From Nocardioides halotolerans DSM 19273 (GTDB taxonomy: Bacteria; Actinomycetota; Actinomycetes; Propionibacteriales; Nocardioidaceae), in assembly GCF_000422805.1 (NCBI RefSeq), contig NZ_KE383922.1, positions 223,984 to 287,983 of the forward strand: DNA of 64,000 bases, in the 5' to 3' direction. Positions 7,880 to 16,114 of this stretch are shown here, piece by piece. Under the pieces are notes generated by a model that was not told the DNA's origin, made no database searches, and was given only the letters and a program-made list of their open reading frames with translations. The stretch's first letter is position 1. Every line of letters starts with the position of its first letter. A program made the position numbers and the translations under genes.

Positions 7880-7907
7880 CGGGCGGGGCCGAGTGCGGCC
7901 CCGCCCG
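7880..7907 (+). terminator. Terminator after the fasciclin gene
   Basis: A perfect 12-bp GC stem (CGGGCGGGGCCG and its complement) with an AGTG loop lies 22 nt after the stop codon. Confidence 0.75.
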
Positions 7908-8018
7908 TCGCGCTGCGTGTCCCGACGATCGACAGTCTCGACAGTGACCGTGCCGCTGTCGTCGTTCGCGGGGTACCGAGCGGTCGCTCGCAGACGGTGA
8001 CTCGGCACAGGAGGCAGC

Positions 8019-9377
8019 ATGAGCACGACAGCCACGGACGGCGCGGACACCCGCAGGGACCGCACCCACTTCCTCTACCTCGCGGTGATCGTGGCGGTGG
8101 CGCTCGGCGTGGCGGTGGGGCTGCTGTTCCCCGACTTCGCCAAGGAGCTGAAGCCCCTCGGCACCGGCTTCGTCTCGCTGATCACGATGATGATCCAGCC
8201 GGTCATCTTCTGCACGATCGTCATCGGCGTCGGGTCGGTGGCCAGTGCCGCGCGGGTGGGCAAGGTCGGTGGGCTCGCGCTGGGCTACTTCCTGGTGATG
8301 TCGACCGTCGCGCTCGCGATCGGCCTGGTCGTCGGCAACCTCATCAAGCCCGGTGAGGGCCTGCACGTCGACGACGCGGCCAAGAGCGCCGGTCAGGCGG
8401 CCGCGGCCGAGGGTCACGGGAGCACGACCGAGTTCCTCCTCGGCATCATCCCCGACTCGCTCTTCTCGGCGCTCACCAGCGGCGAGGTGCTGCAGACCCT
8501 GCTGGTCGCGCTGCTGATCGGCTTCGCGCTGCAGCGGATGGGCGAGACCGGCAAGCCCGTCCTGCGCGTCATCGAGGTGCTCCAGCGCCTGGTGTTCCGG
8601 GTGCTCGCGATGATCATGTGGGCCGCGCCGATCGGCGCGTTCGGCGCCATGGCCGCGGTGGTCGGCGAGACCGGCCTCGAGGCGCTCAAGAGCCTGGCGA
8701 TCCTGATGCTGGCCTTCTACCTGACCTGCGTGATCTTCGTCTTCGTCGTGCTCGGCGCCATCCTCAAGCTGGTCACCGGCGTCAACCTGCTCTCGCTGCT
8801 GCGCTACCTCGGTCGCGAGTTCCTGCTCATCCTGTCGACGTCGTCGTCGGAGACCGCCCTGCCGCGGCTGATCGCCAAGATGGAGCACGCCGGGGTCGAG
8901 CGGACGACGGTCGGCGTCGTGGTGCCGACCGGCTACTCGTTCAACCTCGACGGCACGGCGATCTACCTGACCATGGCGTCGCTGTTCATCGCCGAGGCGC
9001 TCGGCGACCCGCTGTCGATCGGGGAGCAGATCTCGCTGCTGGTCTTCATGGTCATCGCGTCGAAGGGCGCCGCCGGCGTGACGGGCGCCGGCCTGGCGAC
9101 GCTGGCGGCCGGCCTCAACTCGCACCGCCCCGAGCTCGTCGACGGCGTCGGAATCATCGTCGGGATCGACCGGTTCATGTCCGAGGCCCGCGCGCTGACC
9201 AACTTCGCCGGCAACTCCGTGGCCACCGTCCTGGTCGGGCACTGGACCGACGGGCTCGACCGCGAGCGCCTCGACCAGGTCCTGGCGGGTGACCTGCCGT
9301 TCGACGAGACCGACTACATCGACGACGAGCGGGAGCCGGCCCGGGTCGAGGTCGCCTCGAGCAGCTCGAGGGCGTAG
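8019..9377 (+). CDS. C4-dicarboxylate/proton symporter, DctA-like
   Basis: This 452-aa member of the dicarboxylate/amino acid:cation symporter family has about eight membrane helices. It shows the serine-rich S-T-S-S-S-E-T-A-L-P motif of re-entrant loop 1 and N-L-D-G-T-A-I-Y of helix 7, both part of the substrate and cation site. The pattern fits DctA-type uptake of succinate, fumarate or malate better than glutamate, but substrate is inferred. AGGAGG lies 5 nt before the ATG. Its last 64 nt overlap the convergent phosphotransferase gene. Confidence 0.9.
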   Translation: MSTTATDGADTRRDRTHFLYLAVIVAVALGVAVGLLFPDFAKELKPLGTGFVSLITMMIQPVIFCTIVIGVGSVASAARVGKVGGLALGYFLVMSTVALAIGLVVGNLIKPGEGLHVDDAAKSAGQAAAAEGHGSTTEFLLGIIPDSLFSALTSGEVLQTLLVALLIGFALQRMGETGKPVLRVIEVLQRLVFRVLAMIMWAAPIGAFGAMAAVVGETGLEALKSLAILMLAFYLTCVIFVFVVLGAILKLVTGVNLLSLLRYLGREFLLILSTSSSETALPRLIAKMEHAGVERTTVGVVVPTGYSFNLDGTAIYLTMASLFIAEALGDPLSIGEQISLLVFMVIASKGAAGVTGAGLATLAAGLNSHRPELVDGVGIIVGIDRFMSEARALTNFAGNSVATVLVGHWTDGLDRERLDQVLAGDLPFDETDYIDDEREPARVEVASSSSRA

Positions 9378-10480
9378 CGGGCGATCGCCGCTCGGTCGGC
9401 CGCGACCTGCTTCGTGCGGTCGTCGACCGGACCCTCGAACAGGTCGAAGGGAATCGTCGAGAGTCCGGTCATCACCAGCAGGCAGAGCGCGTGGCCGCGC
9501 CGGACCTGGTGCTCGGGGATCTCGCAGCCCTCGGCGCGCAACCCGGCGACGTACGCCGCCAGGCTCGCCTCGTCGAGCTCGGCGAGGTTGCCGGCGCGGC
9601 GCTTGCCGATCTGGACGTCGCCGACCAGCAGCTGGGTCAGGTCGAACCCCACCGGTGCCGCGCCCCAGAACCCGAAGTCGATCATCACCAGCTCGTCGTC
9701 GCGCTCGCCGGCGAGCAGGTTGTTGGGGCAGGCGTCGCCGTGGCTCAGCAGCCGGGGGAGCGCGTCGCCCTCGGCGGCCAGCGCCGTGACGTCGGCGACC
9801 ACGGCCCGCAGCCGGTCGCGCAGGTCCGCGTCGAACCCGGCGCACAGCGGGTGCTGCCAGACCTCGTCGCTCATCAGGATCGGCGCCACCTGCACCGTCA
9901 CCCGGCCGGTCACGTAGGTCTCGAGCGACCACTCGACGTCGCGGAGGCCCGCGAGCGGAGCCAGGTCCGGGCTGCCCGCGAGCCGGCCGAGCAGGTACGC
10001 CGCGCGCTCGTACCGCGCCCGGTCCCACGTGGCCGGCCGCACCGGCACCTCCTCGAGCCAGATCGCCGACGACGTGGCGTCGAGGTCGAAGACGCCCAGC
10101 GTCCGTGGGGCGCTCAGCCCCTCGGGCAGGCGGCTCGCGAGGTCGGACCGGTAGACCTCCGCCTCGGTCTTCCACGGCACGCCCGAGGCCGCCAGCTCTC
10201 GGAACTCCTCGGGGACGGACGCGAAGAACGGGTGGCGTTCCCACGACTGCACCTGCTTGACGAACATCCGGAACTGCGACCGCTCGCCCCGCACCGCCGC
10301 CTCGCCGCTCACCCACCAGCGCCCGCCGGTCGTGATCGCCGGCAGGTCGTAGTCGACCGGCTCCACCCGCGTGTCGACCAGCTCGACGTCGCTCGCGTCC
10401 TCGTGGAGGAGGTCGGCGACCATCGCCGTCAGCTCGGCGTCGCTGACGTCGGCAGCGCCGAGCGGCTCGCGTGAGGTCAT
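9314..10480 (-). CDS. Phosphotransferase of the APH/choline kinase family
   Basis: This 388-aa kinase-like protein has the Brenner motif L-S-H-G-D-A-C-P-N-N-L-L and the metal-binding V-M-I-D-F-G, so it is probably active. The family phosphorylates aminoglycosides, choline, homoserine or other small alcohols; this substrate cannot be told. The ATG at 10480 is chosen because a good promoter places the transcript start at about this codon, implying a leaderless mRNA. The 3' end overlaps the convergent dctA-like gene by 64 nt. Five hairpin repeats lie just upstream. Confidence 0.85.
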   Translation of the reverse strand: MTSREPLGAADVSDAELTAMVADLLHEDASDVELVDTRVEPVDYDLPAITTGGRWWVSGEAAVRGERSQFRMFVKQVQSWERHPFFASVPEEFRELAASGVPWKTEAEVYRSDLASRLPEGLSAPRTLGVFDLDATSSAIWLEEVPVRPATWDRARYERAAYLLGRLAGSPDLAPLAGLRDVEWSLETYVTGRVTVQVAPILMSDEVWQHPLCAGFDADLRDRLRAVVADVTALAAEGDALPRLLSHGDACPNNLLAGERDDELVMIDFGFWGAAPVGFDLTQLLVGDVQIGKRRAGNLAELDEASLAAYVAGLRAEGCEIPEHQVRRGHALCLLVMTGLSTIPFDLFEGPVDDRTKQVAADRAAIARYALELLEATSTRAGSRSSSM

Positions 10481-10487
10481 GAGACAG

Positions 10488-10516
10488 AACGTAAGGTTAC
10501 CTGTCGAGTCCGTCAA
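10488..10516 (-). promoter_or_regulatory. SigA-type promoter of the phosphotransferase gene
   Basis: On the reverse strand TTGACG (10511-10516) is followed by a 17-nt spacer and TACGTT (10488-10493), with 7 nt left to the ATG. This is a near-consensus housekeeping promoter giving a leaderless transcript. Confidence 0.7.
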
Positions 10517-10543
10517 GCCGTTACCGGGCGTCGGGCCGGGGGA

Positions 10544-10980
10544 GCGGTCAGTCAGCAACCTCGCGGACGGGAGTCAAGGGGATCGAGGTTGCCTGCTGAC
10601 CGCCGCCCTGGGTCGGGGCGGGGGAGCGGTCAGTCAGCAACCGCGCGCGCCGCGATCGTGAGGGATACAGGTTGCCTGCTGACCGCCGCCCTGGGCCGGG
10701 CCGGGGGAGCGGTCAGTCAGCAACCGCGCGCGCCGCGATCGTGAGGGATACAGGTTGCCTGCTGACCGCCGCCCTGGGCCGGGCCGGGGGAGCGGTCAGT
10801 CAGCAACCGCGCGCGCCGCGATCGTGAGGGATACAGGTTGCCTGCTGACCGCCGCCCTGAGTCGGCCCTGGGGAGCGGTCAGTCAGCAACCTCGCGGCCG
10901 CGATCGGGAGCGATACAGGTTGCCTGCTGACCGCTGCCCGGGCGCGACCCGCGAGCCAGCCGACCACTCAGCCAGCAACC
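10544..10980. repeat. Tandem array of five 83-bp hairpin repeats plus a degenerate sixth
   Basis: GCGGTCAGTCAGCAACC starts at 10544, 10626, 10709, 10792 and 10875 (periods 82, 83, 83, 83). A decayed copy is at 10964-10980. In each unit it is followed about 27 nt later by GGTTGCCTGCTGACCGC, an imperfect complement, so each unit folds into a long stem-loop. Units 2-4 are almost identical; units 1 and 5 have diverged. The array fills the gap between the acyl-CoA dehydrogenase 3' end and the phosphotransferase promoter, all on the reverse strand. Confidence 0.9.
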
Positions 10981-10986
10981 CGACGC

Positions 10987-12663
10987 TCAGATCGTCGGCG
11001 TGGTCCGCTCGACGATGCCGCGCAGGTCGCCGCCGGCCAGCGCGCCGAACGTGCCGTCGTACGACGACCCCAGCCGCGACGCGCAGAAGACGTCGGCCAC
11101 CTCGGGCGGTGAGAACCGCACGACCAGCGAGCCCTGCAGCACCGCGGCCATGCGGCCCGCGAGCCGCCGGGCGCCGACCTCGAGGGCGGCCGGGTCACCC
11201 ATCAGCTCACCGAGCAGCGCGAGCGTCGAGTCGATCGCGGCGTCGAGCCGCCCGTCCGCGCCCCGCGCGAGACCGACCTCGGTGATCCAGGCGTCGAGGG
11301 CCTCAGGCTCGCGGGCCAGCGCTCGCAGCACGTCGAGGGCGTTGACGTTGCCGGAGCCCTCCCAGACCGAGTTGAGCGGCGCCTCGCGGTAGAGGAGCGG
11401 CATCAGCGATTCCTCGACGTACCCGTTGCCGCCCAGGCACTCCAGCGCCTCCGCCGTGACCGCGGGCGTCCGCTTGCAGACCCAGAACTTCGCCAGCGGC
11501 AGCGCGATCCGCCGCAGCGCGGCCTCGTGCGGGTCGGCGAGGTCGTCGACCGCCGACGCGAGCCGCAGCGCGAGCACGGTCGCGGCCTCGGACTCGACGG
11601 CGAGGTCGGCGACGACGTTCTGCATCAGCGGCTTGTCGACCAGCAGCGAGCCGAACGCCGAGCGGTGCGCGACGTGCCACGACGCCTCCGACACCGCGCG
11701 CCGCATCAGCCCGGCCGAGCCGAGCACGCAGTCGAGCCGGGTCGCGGCGACCATCTCGATGATCGTGCGCACCCCGCGGCCCTCGTCGCCGAGCCGCAGC
11801 GCGACCGTGCCGTCGAACTCGAGCTCGGACGACGCGTTGGACCGGTTGCCGAGCTTGTCCTTGAGGCGGACGACGTCGAGCTGGTTGCGGCTGCCGTCGG
11901 GCAGCACCCGCGGCACCACGAAGCACGTCGGGGACGTATGGGGGAGTCCGCCCGGTCCCTGCGCGAGCACGAGGAACACGTCGTTCATCGGCGCGGAGGT
12001 GAACCACTTGTGGCCGTGCAGGGTGTAGGTGCCGTCGGCCCGGGGGAGCGCGGTGGTGACGTTGGCGCGGACGTCGGAGCCGCCCTGCTTCTCGGTCATG
12101 CCCATGCCGCACAGCGCGCCGAGCTTCTCGCTCACCGGCCGCAGCCCGGGGTCGTACGTCGTGGAGGCCAGCAGCGGCGTCCACTCCTTGGCGAGCGCGT
12201 CGTCGACCCGCAGCGCCGGCACCGCGGCGTACGTCATCGAGACGGGGCAGCCGTGGCCGGGCTCGGTGTGCGACCAGGCCAGGAAGCCCGCCGCCCGGCG
12301 CAGGTGCGCGTCGGGGTCGCCGTCGGCCTGCCGCTCCCACGGCGTCGCCGCCAGCCCGTGGCCGATCGCCCTCTCCAGCAGCCAGTGCCACGCCGGGTGG
12401 AACTCCACCTCGTCGACGCGGTGGCCGTAGCGGTCGTAGGTCCGCAGCTCGGGGTGGTGCGCGTTGGCGAGCCAGCCCTGCTCCCGGGCCTCGGCGGTGC
12501 CGGCCTCGGCGCCCAGGGGCAGCAGGCTCTCGAGCACGTCGGCCGAGCCGTGGCGTACGACGCCCTCGCTCAGCGCCAGGTCGGCGGCGACCACGTTGTG
12601 GCCGACCAGCGGCGGCACCTGGTTGGCGGCCGCCCGCAAGGCTGCGCGGTCCTCAGTCCCCAT
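10987..12663 (-). CDS. AidB-like acyl-CoA dehydrogenase
   Basis: This 558-aa flavoprotein is longer than the usual 380-residue acyl-CoA dehydrogenases and fits the AidB/ACAD group. It shows G-M-G-M-T-E-K-Q-G-G-S-D-V-R (FAD and substrate site) and A-L-E-C-L-G-G-N-G-Y-V-E-E, both typical. Escherichia coli AidB is linked to alkylation damage and binds DNA; whether this copy does is unknown. The ATG at 12663 is 6 nt from a TACGGT element shared with the divergent gene, suggesting a leaderless transcript. The frame stays open far upstream but overlaps the neighbour. Confidence 0.9.
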   Translation of the reverse strand: MGTEDRAALRAAANQVPPLVGHNVVAADLALSEGVVRHGSADVLESLLPLGAEAGTAEAREQGWLANAHHPELRTYDRYGHRVDEVEFHPAWHWLLERAIGHGLAATPWERQADGDPDAHLRRAAGFLAWSHTEPGHGCPVSMTYAAVPALRVDDALAKEWTPLLASTTYDPGLRPVSEKLGALCGMGMTEKQGGSDVRANVTTALPRADGTYTLHGHKWFTSAPMNDVFLVLAQGPGGLPHTSPTCFVVPRVLPDGSRNQLDVVRLKDKLGNRSNASSELEFDGTVALRLGDEGRGVRTIIEMVAATRLDCVLGSAGLMRRAVSEASWHVAHRSAFGSLLVDKPLMQNVVADLAVESEAATVLALRLASAVDDLADPHEAALRRIALPLAKFWVCKRTPAVTAEALECLGGNGYVEESLMPLLYREAPLNSVWEGSGNVNALDVLRALAREPEALDAWITEVGLARGADGRLDAAIDSTLALLGELMGDPAALEVGARRLAGRMAAVLQGSLVVRFSPPEVADVFCASRLGSSYDGTFGALAGGDLRGIVERTTPTI

Positions 12664-12668
12664 GCCTC

Positions 12669-12675
12669 TACCGTA
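12669..12675. promoter_or_regulatory. Symmetrical -10 element serving two divergent genes
   Basis: TACCGTA reads TACCGT on the + strand (7 nt before the yihY-like ATG) and TACGGT on the - strand (6 nt before the acyl-CoA dehydrogenase ATG). Only 18 nt separate the two start codons, so one overlapping -10 element probably drives both leaderless transcripts. Confidence 0.55.
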
Positions 12676-12681
12676 GAGCCC

Positions 12682-13590
12682 ATGGTGGCGGAGCCCCTGC
12701 GGAACTCCGCCTCTGCCGAGGCCGGGCGCGGACCGTGGTGGCGCCGCGTCCTCGACATCGTCTGGCGGCTCGTCGTCACGACCGTGAGCTCGTGCCTGCG
12801 CTACCGGGTCACGGGCCTCGCGGCCGAGGCGGCGTTCTTCGCCGTCCTGTCCGTCCCGCCGCTGGTCTTCGGGCTCGCGGGCGGCATCGGCTATGTCACC
12901 AACCAGTTCGACCCCAGCCAGGTCGACCAGATGCGCGACGCCGTCCTCGACTTTTCCGGGCGGCTGCTCACCGAGCGTGCCGTCAACAAGGTCATCGAGC
13001 CGACCCTCGACGACGTGCTGAAGGGCGGCCGGTTCGACATCATCTCGCTGGGCTTCGTGCTCGCGCTCTGGTCGGGCAGCCGCGCCCTCAACGTCTTCAT
13101 CGACACCATCACCGTGATGCACGGCCTCGGCGGCCACCGCGGCATCGTCCGTACGCGGGCGCTGGCGTTCGTCCTCTACGTGCTCGCGCTCGTCACCGGC
13201 GTCGCGGCGATCCCGCTGATGCTCGCGGGCCCGCGGCTGGTCGACGACGCGCTGCCGGGCCGGTTCGACTTCCTGCTGCACTTCTACTGGCCGGTCGTCG
13301 GCGTGATCTGCATCTGCTTCCTCGCGACGCTCTACCACCTCTCGGTGCCGGTGCGGACCCGCTGGCGGTTCAACTTGCCGGGAGCGGTGTTCTCGCTCGT
13401 CGCCTGGATCGTCGGCAGCTACCTGCTCCGCTGGATCCTCACCGTCACCGCCGCCGACTCCCGCTCGATCTACGGTCCGCTCGCCGCGCCGATCGCCATC
13501 CTGCTCTGGCTCTACCTCGTCGCGATCGCCGTACTGATCGGCGCCGCGGTCAACGCGGCGTTCGACAAGATCTTCGTCGGCGAGCGATAG
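12682..13590 (+). CDS. YihY/BrkB family inner membrane protein
   Basis: This 302-aa protein has about six membrane helices and family landmarks: L-A-A-E-A-A-F-F-A-V-L-S near residue 50, L-W-S-G-S-R-A near 135, and Y-G-P-L-A-A-P-I-A-I-L-L-W-L near the end. The family was once thought to be RNase BN; that assignment was withdrawn and the role is unknown, possibly transport or export. The ATG at 12682 fits the divergent -10 element. The stop codon forms part of the -10 element of the next gene. Confidence 0.88.
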   Translation: MVAEPLRNSASAEAGRGPWWRRVLDIVWRLVVTTVSSCLRYRVTGLAAEAAFFAVLSVPPLVFGLAGGIGYVTNQFDPSQVDQMRDAVLDFSGRLLTERAVNKVIEPTLDDVLKGGRFDIISLGFVLALWSGSRALNVFIDTITVMHGLGGHRGIVRTRALAFVLYVLALVTGVAAIPLMLAGPRLVDDALPGRFDFLLHFYWPVVGVICICFLATLYHLSVPVRTRWRFNLPGAVFSLVAWIVGSYLLRWILTVTAADSRSIYGPLAAPIAILLWLYLVAIAVLIGAAVNAAFDKIFVGER

Positions 13591-13599
13591 CGTCAGGCT

Positions 13600-14706
13600 G
13601 TGTCCGAGCAGAGCAGCGAGTCGTGGCCCCAGGCCACCGCCGGCCGCGGGCAGATCTCGCTCCCCGAGCGCGTCCGGTCGCCCTGGTGGGAGCTCGGACG
13701 CCGGCTGCTCGCCGCGCTCGCGATCCTGGTCGGCACGGTGTGCCTGGTCTACTTCGACCGCGACGCCTACCGCGACAACAACGACCCGGCCGGCACGGTC
13801 AGCCTGATCGACTCGATCTACTACACGACGGTGACGCTGAGCACGACCGGCTACGGCGACATCGCGCCGTACAAGGACGGCGCCAGGCTGGTCAACGCGT
13901 TCGTCATCACGCCGGCTCGCATCGGGTTCCTGGTGCTGCTGATCGGGACCACCCTCGAGGTGCTCGCCTCGCAGGGCCGCGAGATGTTCCGCGTCTCACG
14001 CTGGAGGAAGCACATGGGCCATCACGTCGTCATCGTCGGCTACGGCACCAAGGGCCGCAGCGCGGTCGAGACCCTCGTCAACAACGGCCAGGACCGCGAG
14101 TCGATCGTGGTCGTCGACCCCGGCCAGGCGGCGCTGGCCGATGCGCACGCCGACGGGCTCGCGGTCGTCACCGGCGACGCGACGCGGCGCGAGGTCCTGC
14201 GCCGGGCCGGGGCGGCCGACGCCGACCAGGTGATCATCACGACGAACCGCGACGACTCCAACGTGCTCGCGATCCTCACCGTGCGCCAGCTCAACCCCGA
14301 GGTCTACATCGTCTCCTCCGCGCGCGAGCACGAGAACGCGCCGCTGATGAAGCAGTCCGGCGCCAACTCGGTGATCACCTCCTCCGACGCGGTCGGCCGG
14401 CTGCTCGGCGTCTCGTCCATCTCGCCGACCCTCGGCTCGGTGATGGAGGACCTGCTCACCTACGGCGAGGGGCTCGAGGTCGCCGAGCGCGACCTGCTGG
14501 TCACCGAGGTCGGCAAGCAGCCGCAGTCGCTGCCCGACCAGGTGATCGCGGTGGTCCGCGACGAGAAGGTCTACCGCTACTTCGACCCGGTGGTGACCCA
14601 GCTGGCCCGCGGCGACCGGCTGGTCGTCGTACGCCCAGCGAAGGAACTGCCGTGGGCGCCCCGCCCGGGCACCCACGACGAGCAGATCTCCACCGACGAG
14701 GAGTAG
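13600..14706 (+). CDS. Potassium channel with TrkA-N (RCK) domain
   Basis: This 368-aa protein begins with a two-helix pore region: a helix at about residues 33-50, selectivity filter T-T-G-Y-G-D near residue 87, and a second helix at about 105-120. A cytosolic RCK/TrkA-N domain follows with a Rossmann motif (V-V-I-V-G-Y-G-T-K-G), then TrkA-C. It is a ligand-gated K+ channel of the MthK/Kch kind. GTG at 13600 is used; the likely -10 TAGCGT (13588-13593) includes the stop codon of the preceding gene. Confidence 0.9.
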   Translation: MSEQSSESWPQATAGRGQISLPERVRSPWWELGRRLLAALAILVGTVCLVYFDRDAYRDNNDPAGTVSLIDSIYYTTVTLSTTGYGDIAPYKDGARLVNAFVITPARIGFLVLLIGTTLEVLASQGREMFRVSRWRKHMGHHVVIVGYGTKGRSAVETLVNNGQDRESIVVVDPGQAALADAHADGLAVVTGDATRREVLRRAGAADADQVIITTNRDDSNVLAILTVRQLNPEVYIVSSAREHENAPLMKQSGANSVITSSDAVGRLLGVSSISPTLGSVMEDLLTYGEGLEVAERDLLVTEVGKQPQSLPDQVIAVVRDEKVYRYFDPVVTQLARGDRLVVVRPAKELPWAPRPGTHDEQISTDEE

Positions 14707-14713
14707 GCCCCCC

Positions 14714-14801
14714 AAGGCCGATCCAGCGCATTCGCGCCCGTGAGGTCTTGTTCCACGCGTGAAACAAGGCCGAATCAGCGCATTCGCGCCGAATCGGCCT
14801 T
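14714..14801. repeat. Dispersed hairpin repeat, family B, copy 1
   Basis: Outer arms AAGGCCGAT and ATCGGCCTT enclose two direct copies of AGCGCATTCGCGCC and a GTTCCACGCGTGAAAC palindrome-like centre. The second copy in this window (48776-48859) has the same parts arranged as one long hairpin. Confidence 0.7.
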
Positions 14802-14812
14802 GATGGCTCTGT

Positions 14813-14826
14813 CGAACACGTGTTCG
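14813..14826 (+). promoter_or_regulatory. LexA-like SOS box
   Basis: CGAACACGTGTTCG is a perfect palindrome fitting the actinobacterial/Bacillus SOS box CGAAC-N4-GTTCG. It ends 20 nt before the ATG of the next gene. The ruvC promoter in this window has the matching CGAACACCTGTTCG. Confidence 0.65.
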
Positions 14827-14846
14827 GACCTGTGTCACCATGCAGC

Positions 14847-15158
14847 ATGGCGGGGGGCATGGGCGGCGGCTGGGCCAGGCGCGGCAGCGGCGTGCCCCTC
14901 GCGCAGCGCGTGCGTGGTGGCGCGGCGCCGGCGCCGGAGCGACCCGGCGCCTACTGTCCTGGCCGGCACTGCTGGGTCTCCGGCGCCGTCGACGCCGAGG
15001 GCGTGAAGCGGCCGGGCCTGCTGCTCGAGTGGCGTCAGGTCGCCGGCCGATGGGAGGGGCGGGTGACCTACGTGGCGCGGCTGCGGCCGCTCGAGGCGAA
15101 CGGCGGCTGGGCGGTCGTGGAGGAGTGGCTGCCGGCGGAACTGCTCACGCCGCTTTGA
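14847..15158 (+). CDS. Small conserved-looking protein downstream of a LexA-like box
   Basis: This 103-aa protein has a Gly/Arg-rich N-terminus and a better ordered C-terminal part, about residues 35-103. That part contains C-P-G-R-H-C-W-V, G-L-L-L-E-W-R, and V-V-E-E-W-L-P-A-E-L-L. It looks like a small actinobacterial family of unknown role; I cannot name it. No membrane segment is seen. The position just behind a perfect SOS-type palindrome suggests damage-inducible expression, which is inference. Two hairpins follow before the convergent DUF3263 gene. Confidence 0.65.
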   Translation: MAGGMGGGWARRGSGVPLAQRVRGGAAPAPERPGAYCPGRHCWVSGAVDAEGVKRPGLLLEWRQVAGRWEGRVTYVARLRPLEANGGWAVVEEWLPAELLTPL

Positions 15159-15374
15159 TACCCCCGCGAGCTTCGGCCCCCAATCCGCGGCGACTGCTCG
15201 CTGCGCTCGCGGCGCCTCGCTCGCTGCACTCGCTTCGGCGCGGTCGCCGCGGCTCGGAGGCCGATCGCGGGGCGCCTCGCTTCGCTCGGAAGAGCCGGGT
15301 CGCTGCGCTCCCAACGCTTCAATTGCGCTTCAAGCCCGGCGAGCTCGGCCCCGCTCTTGTCGCCGGAAACAAGA
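15159..15374. other. Non-coding stretch rich in CTCGCTGCGCTCG motifs
   Basis: This part of a 400-nt convergent intergenic region carries several copies of CTCGCTGCGCTCG-like words and their complements (for example around 15195-15240 and 15270-15310). They can fold in many ways. No gene or RNA family was recognised; it looks like decayed repeat sequence. Confidence 0.4.
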
Positions 15375-15446
15375 ACGGCCACCTCCTGACGGAAGTGGCC
15401 GTAAATGAGTTGAACCGCTGGAGTCTCGGGTCACCAGCGGTTCAAC
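15375..15446. terminator. Two hairpins between converging genes
   Basis: ACGGCCAC...GTGGCCGT (15375-15402, 8-bp stem) is followed by GTTGAACCGCTGG...CCAGCGGTTCAAC (15409-15446, 13-bp perfect stem, 12-nt loop). They lie between the SOS-box gene and the DUF3263 gene and can terminate both. Confidence 0.6.
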
Positions 15447-15559
15447 AAGTGGAACGTTAGACGACCGGTCGCCGCTCAGGGAAGTGCTGGAGGCCCTCTC
15501 GGACGAGAATGCCCCGAACGGACTACCCCAACCATCCGACCGGCCTACCTGACGGCGGA

Positions 15560-15829
15560 TCAGTGCCCCGCGGGGTCTCCGAACCGCCCGGAGCGGGTGG
15601 CGTGGCGCTGCCGCTGGCGGGTCAGTCGCTGGCGGCGCAGCCGGCGTACGAGGAGCGGGTCGTGGGCCAGCGCGCCGGGCAGGTCGATGATCGCGGTGAG
15701 TGCGCGGTAGTACTCCTCGGGGCTGAGCCCCAGGCGCGCGCGGGCGGCCGCCTCCTTCGCCTCGGAGTACTTCCACCACTCCCGCTCGAAGGTGAGGATC
15801 GCGCGCTCGCGCGGGCTCAGCTCGACCAT
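15560..15829 (-). CDS. DUF3263 family protein
   Basis: This 89-aa protein starts M-V-E-L-S-P-R-E-R-A-I-L and contains F-E-R-E-W-W-K-Y-S-E-A-K-E and Y-Y-R-A-L-T-A-I-I-D, the hallmarks of DUF3263, a small actinobacterial family resembling helix-turn-helix proteins. The ATG at 15829 is preceded by AGAGGA about 9-10 nt upstream and fits the usual family start; an open extension to 15922 would read through a palindrome and is rejected. The function is unknown, possibly regulatory. Confidence 0.85.
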   Translation of the reverse strand: MVELSPRERAILTFEREWWKYSEAKEAAARARLGLSPEEYYRALTAIIDLPGALAHDPLLVRRLRRQRLTRQRQRHATRSGRFGDPAGH

Positions 15830-15916
15830 GGCGCTGATCCTCTCAAACGCCTGGGCGCCGCCCGCACCCGGGCCGCGGCGTGTGACGGCCGTCTCCCGGA
15901 GGTGGTAAAGGGTTGG

Positions 15917-15928
15917 TGACACGTGTCA
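15917..15928. promoter_or_regulatory. Perfect 12-bp palindrome in the divergent DUF3263/glycosyltransferase gap
   Basis: TGACACGTGTCA is fully self-complementary and sits in an AT-richer intergenic stretch between two divergent genes. It looks like an operator for a dimeric regulator; which one is unknown. Confidence 0.4.
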
Positions 15929-16114
15929 ACCCCATCCACGAATGGGCAACAGTTCGGACTAGTACGAACGGCCCATAAGGGGCCTCTGACCTGCGAAAAC
16001 ACAGCGTCTGTTACTGCCCTGTTGAGTTTTTCCGGACACCCCGGAGGGCATAGGTTCTCTCACGCAGCCGGACCCGTGGGGGGGTCGGCTACGACATGGG
16101 GGTTCATCACAGCA

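Noticed and set aside
10544..10980. Possible CRISPR array
   Set aside because: The units abut one another with near-identical sequence throughout, so there are no unique spacers, and no cas genes are present.
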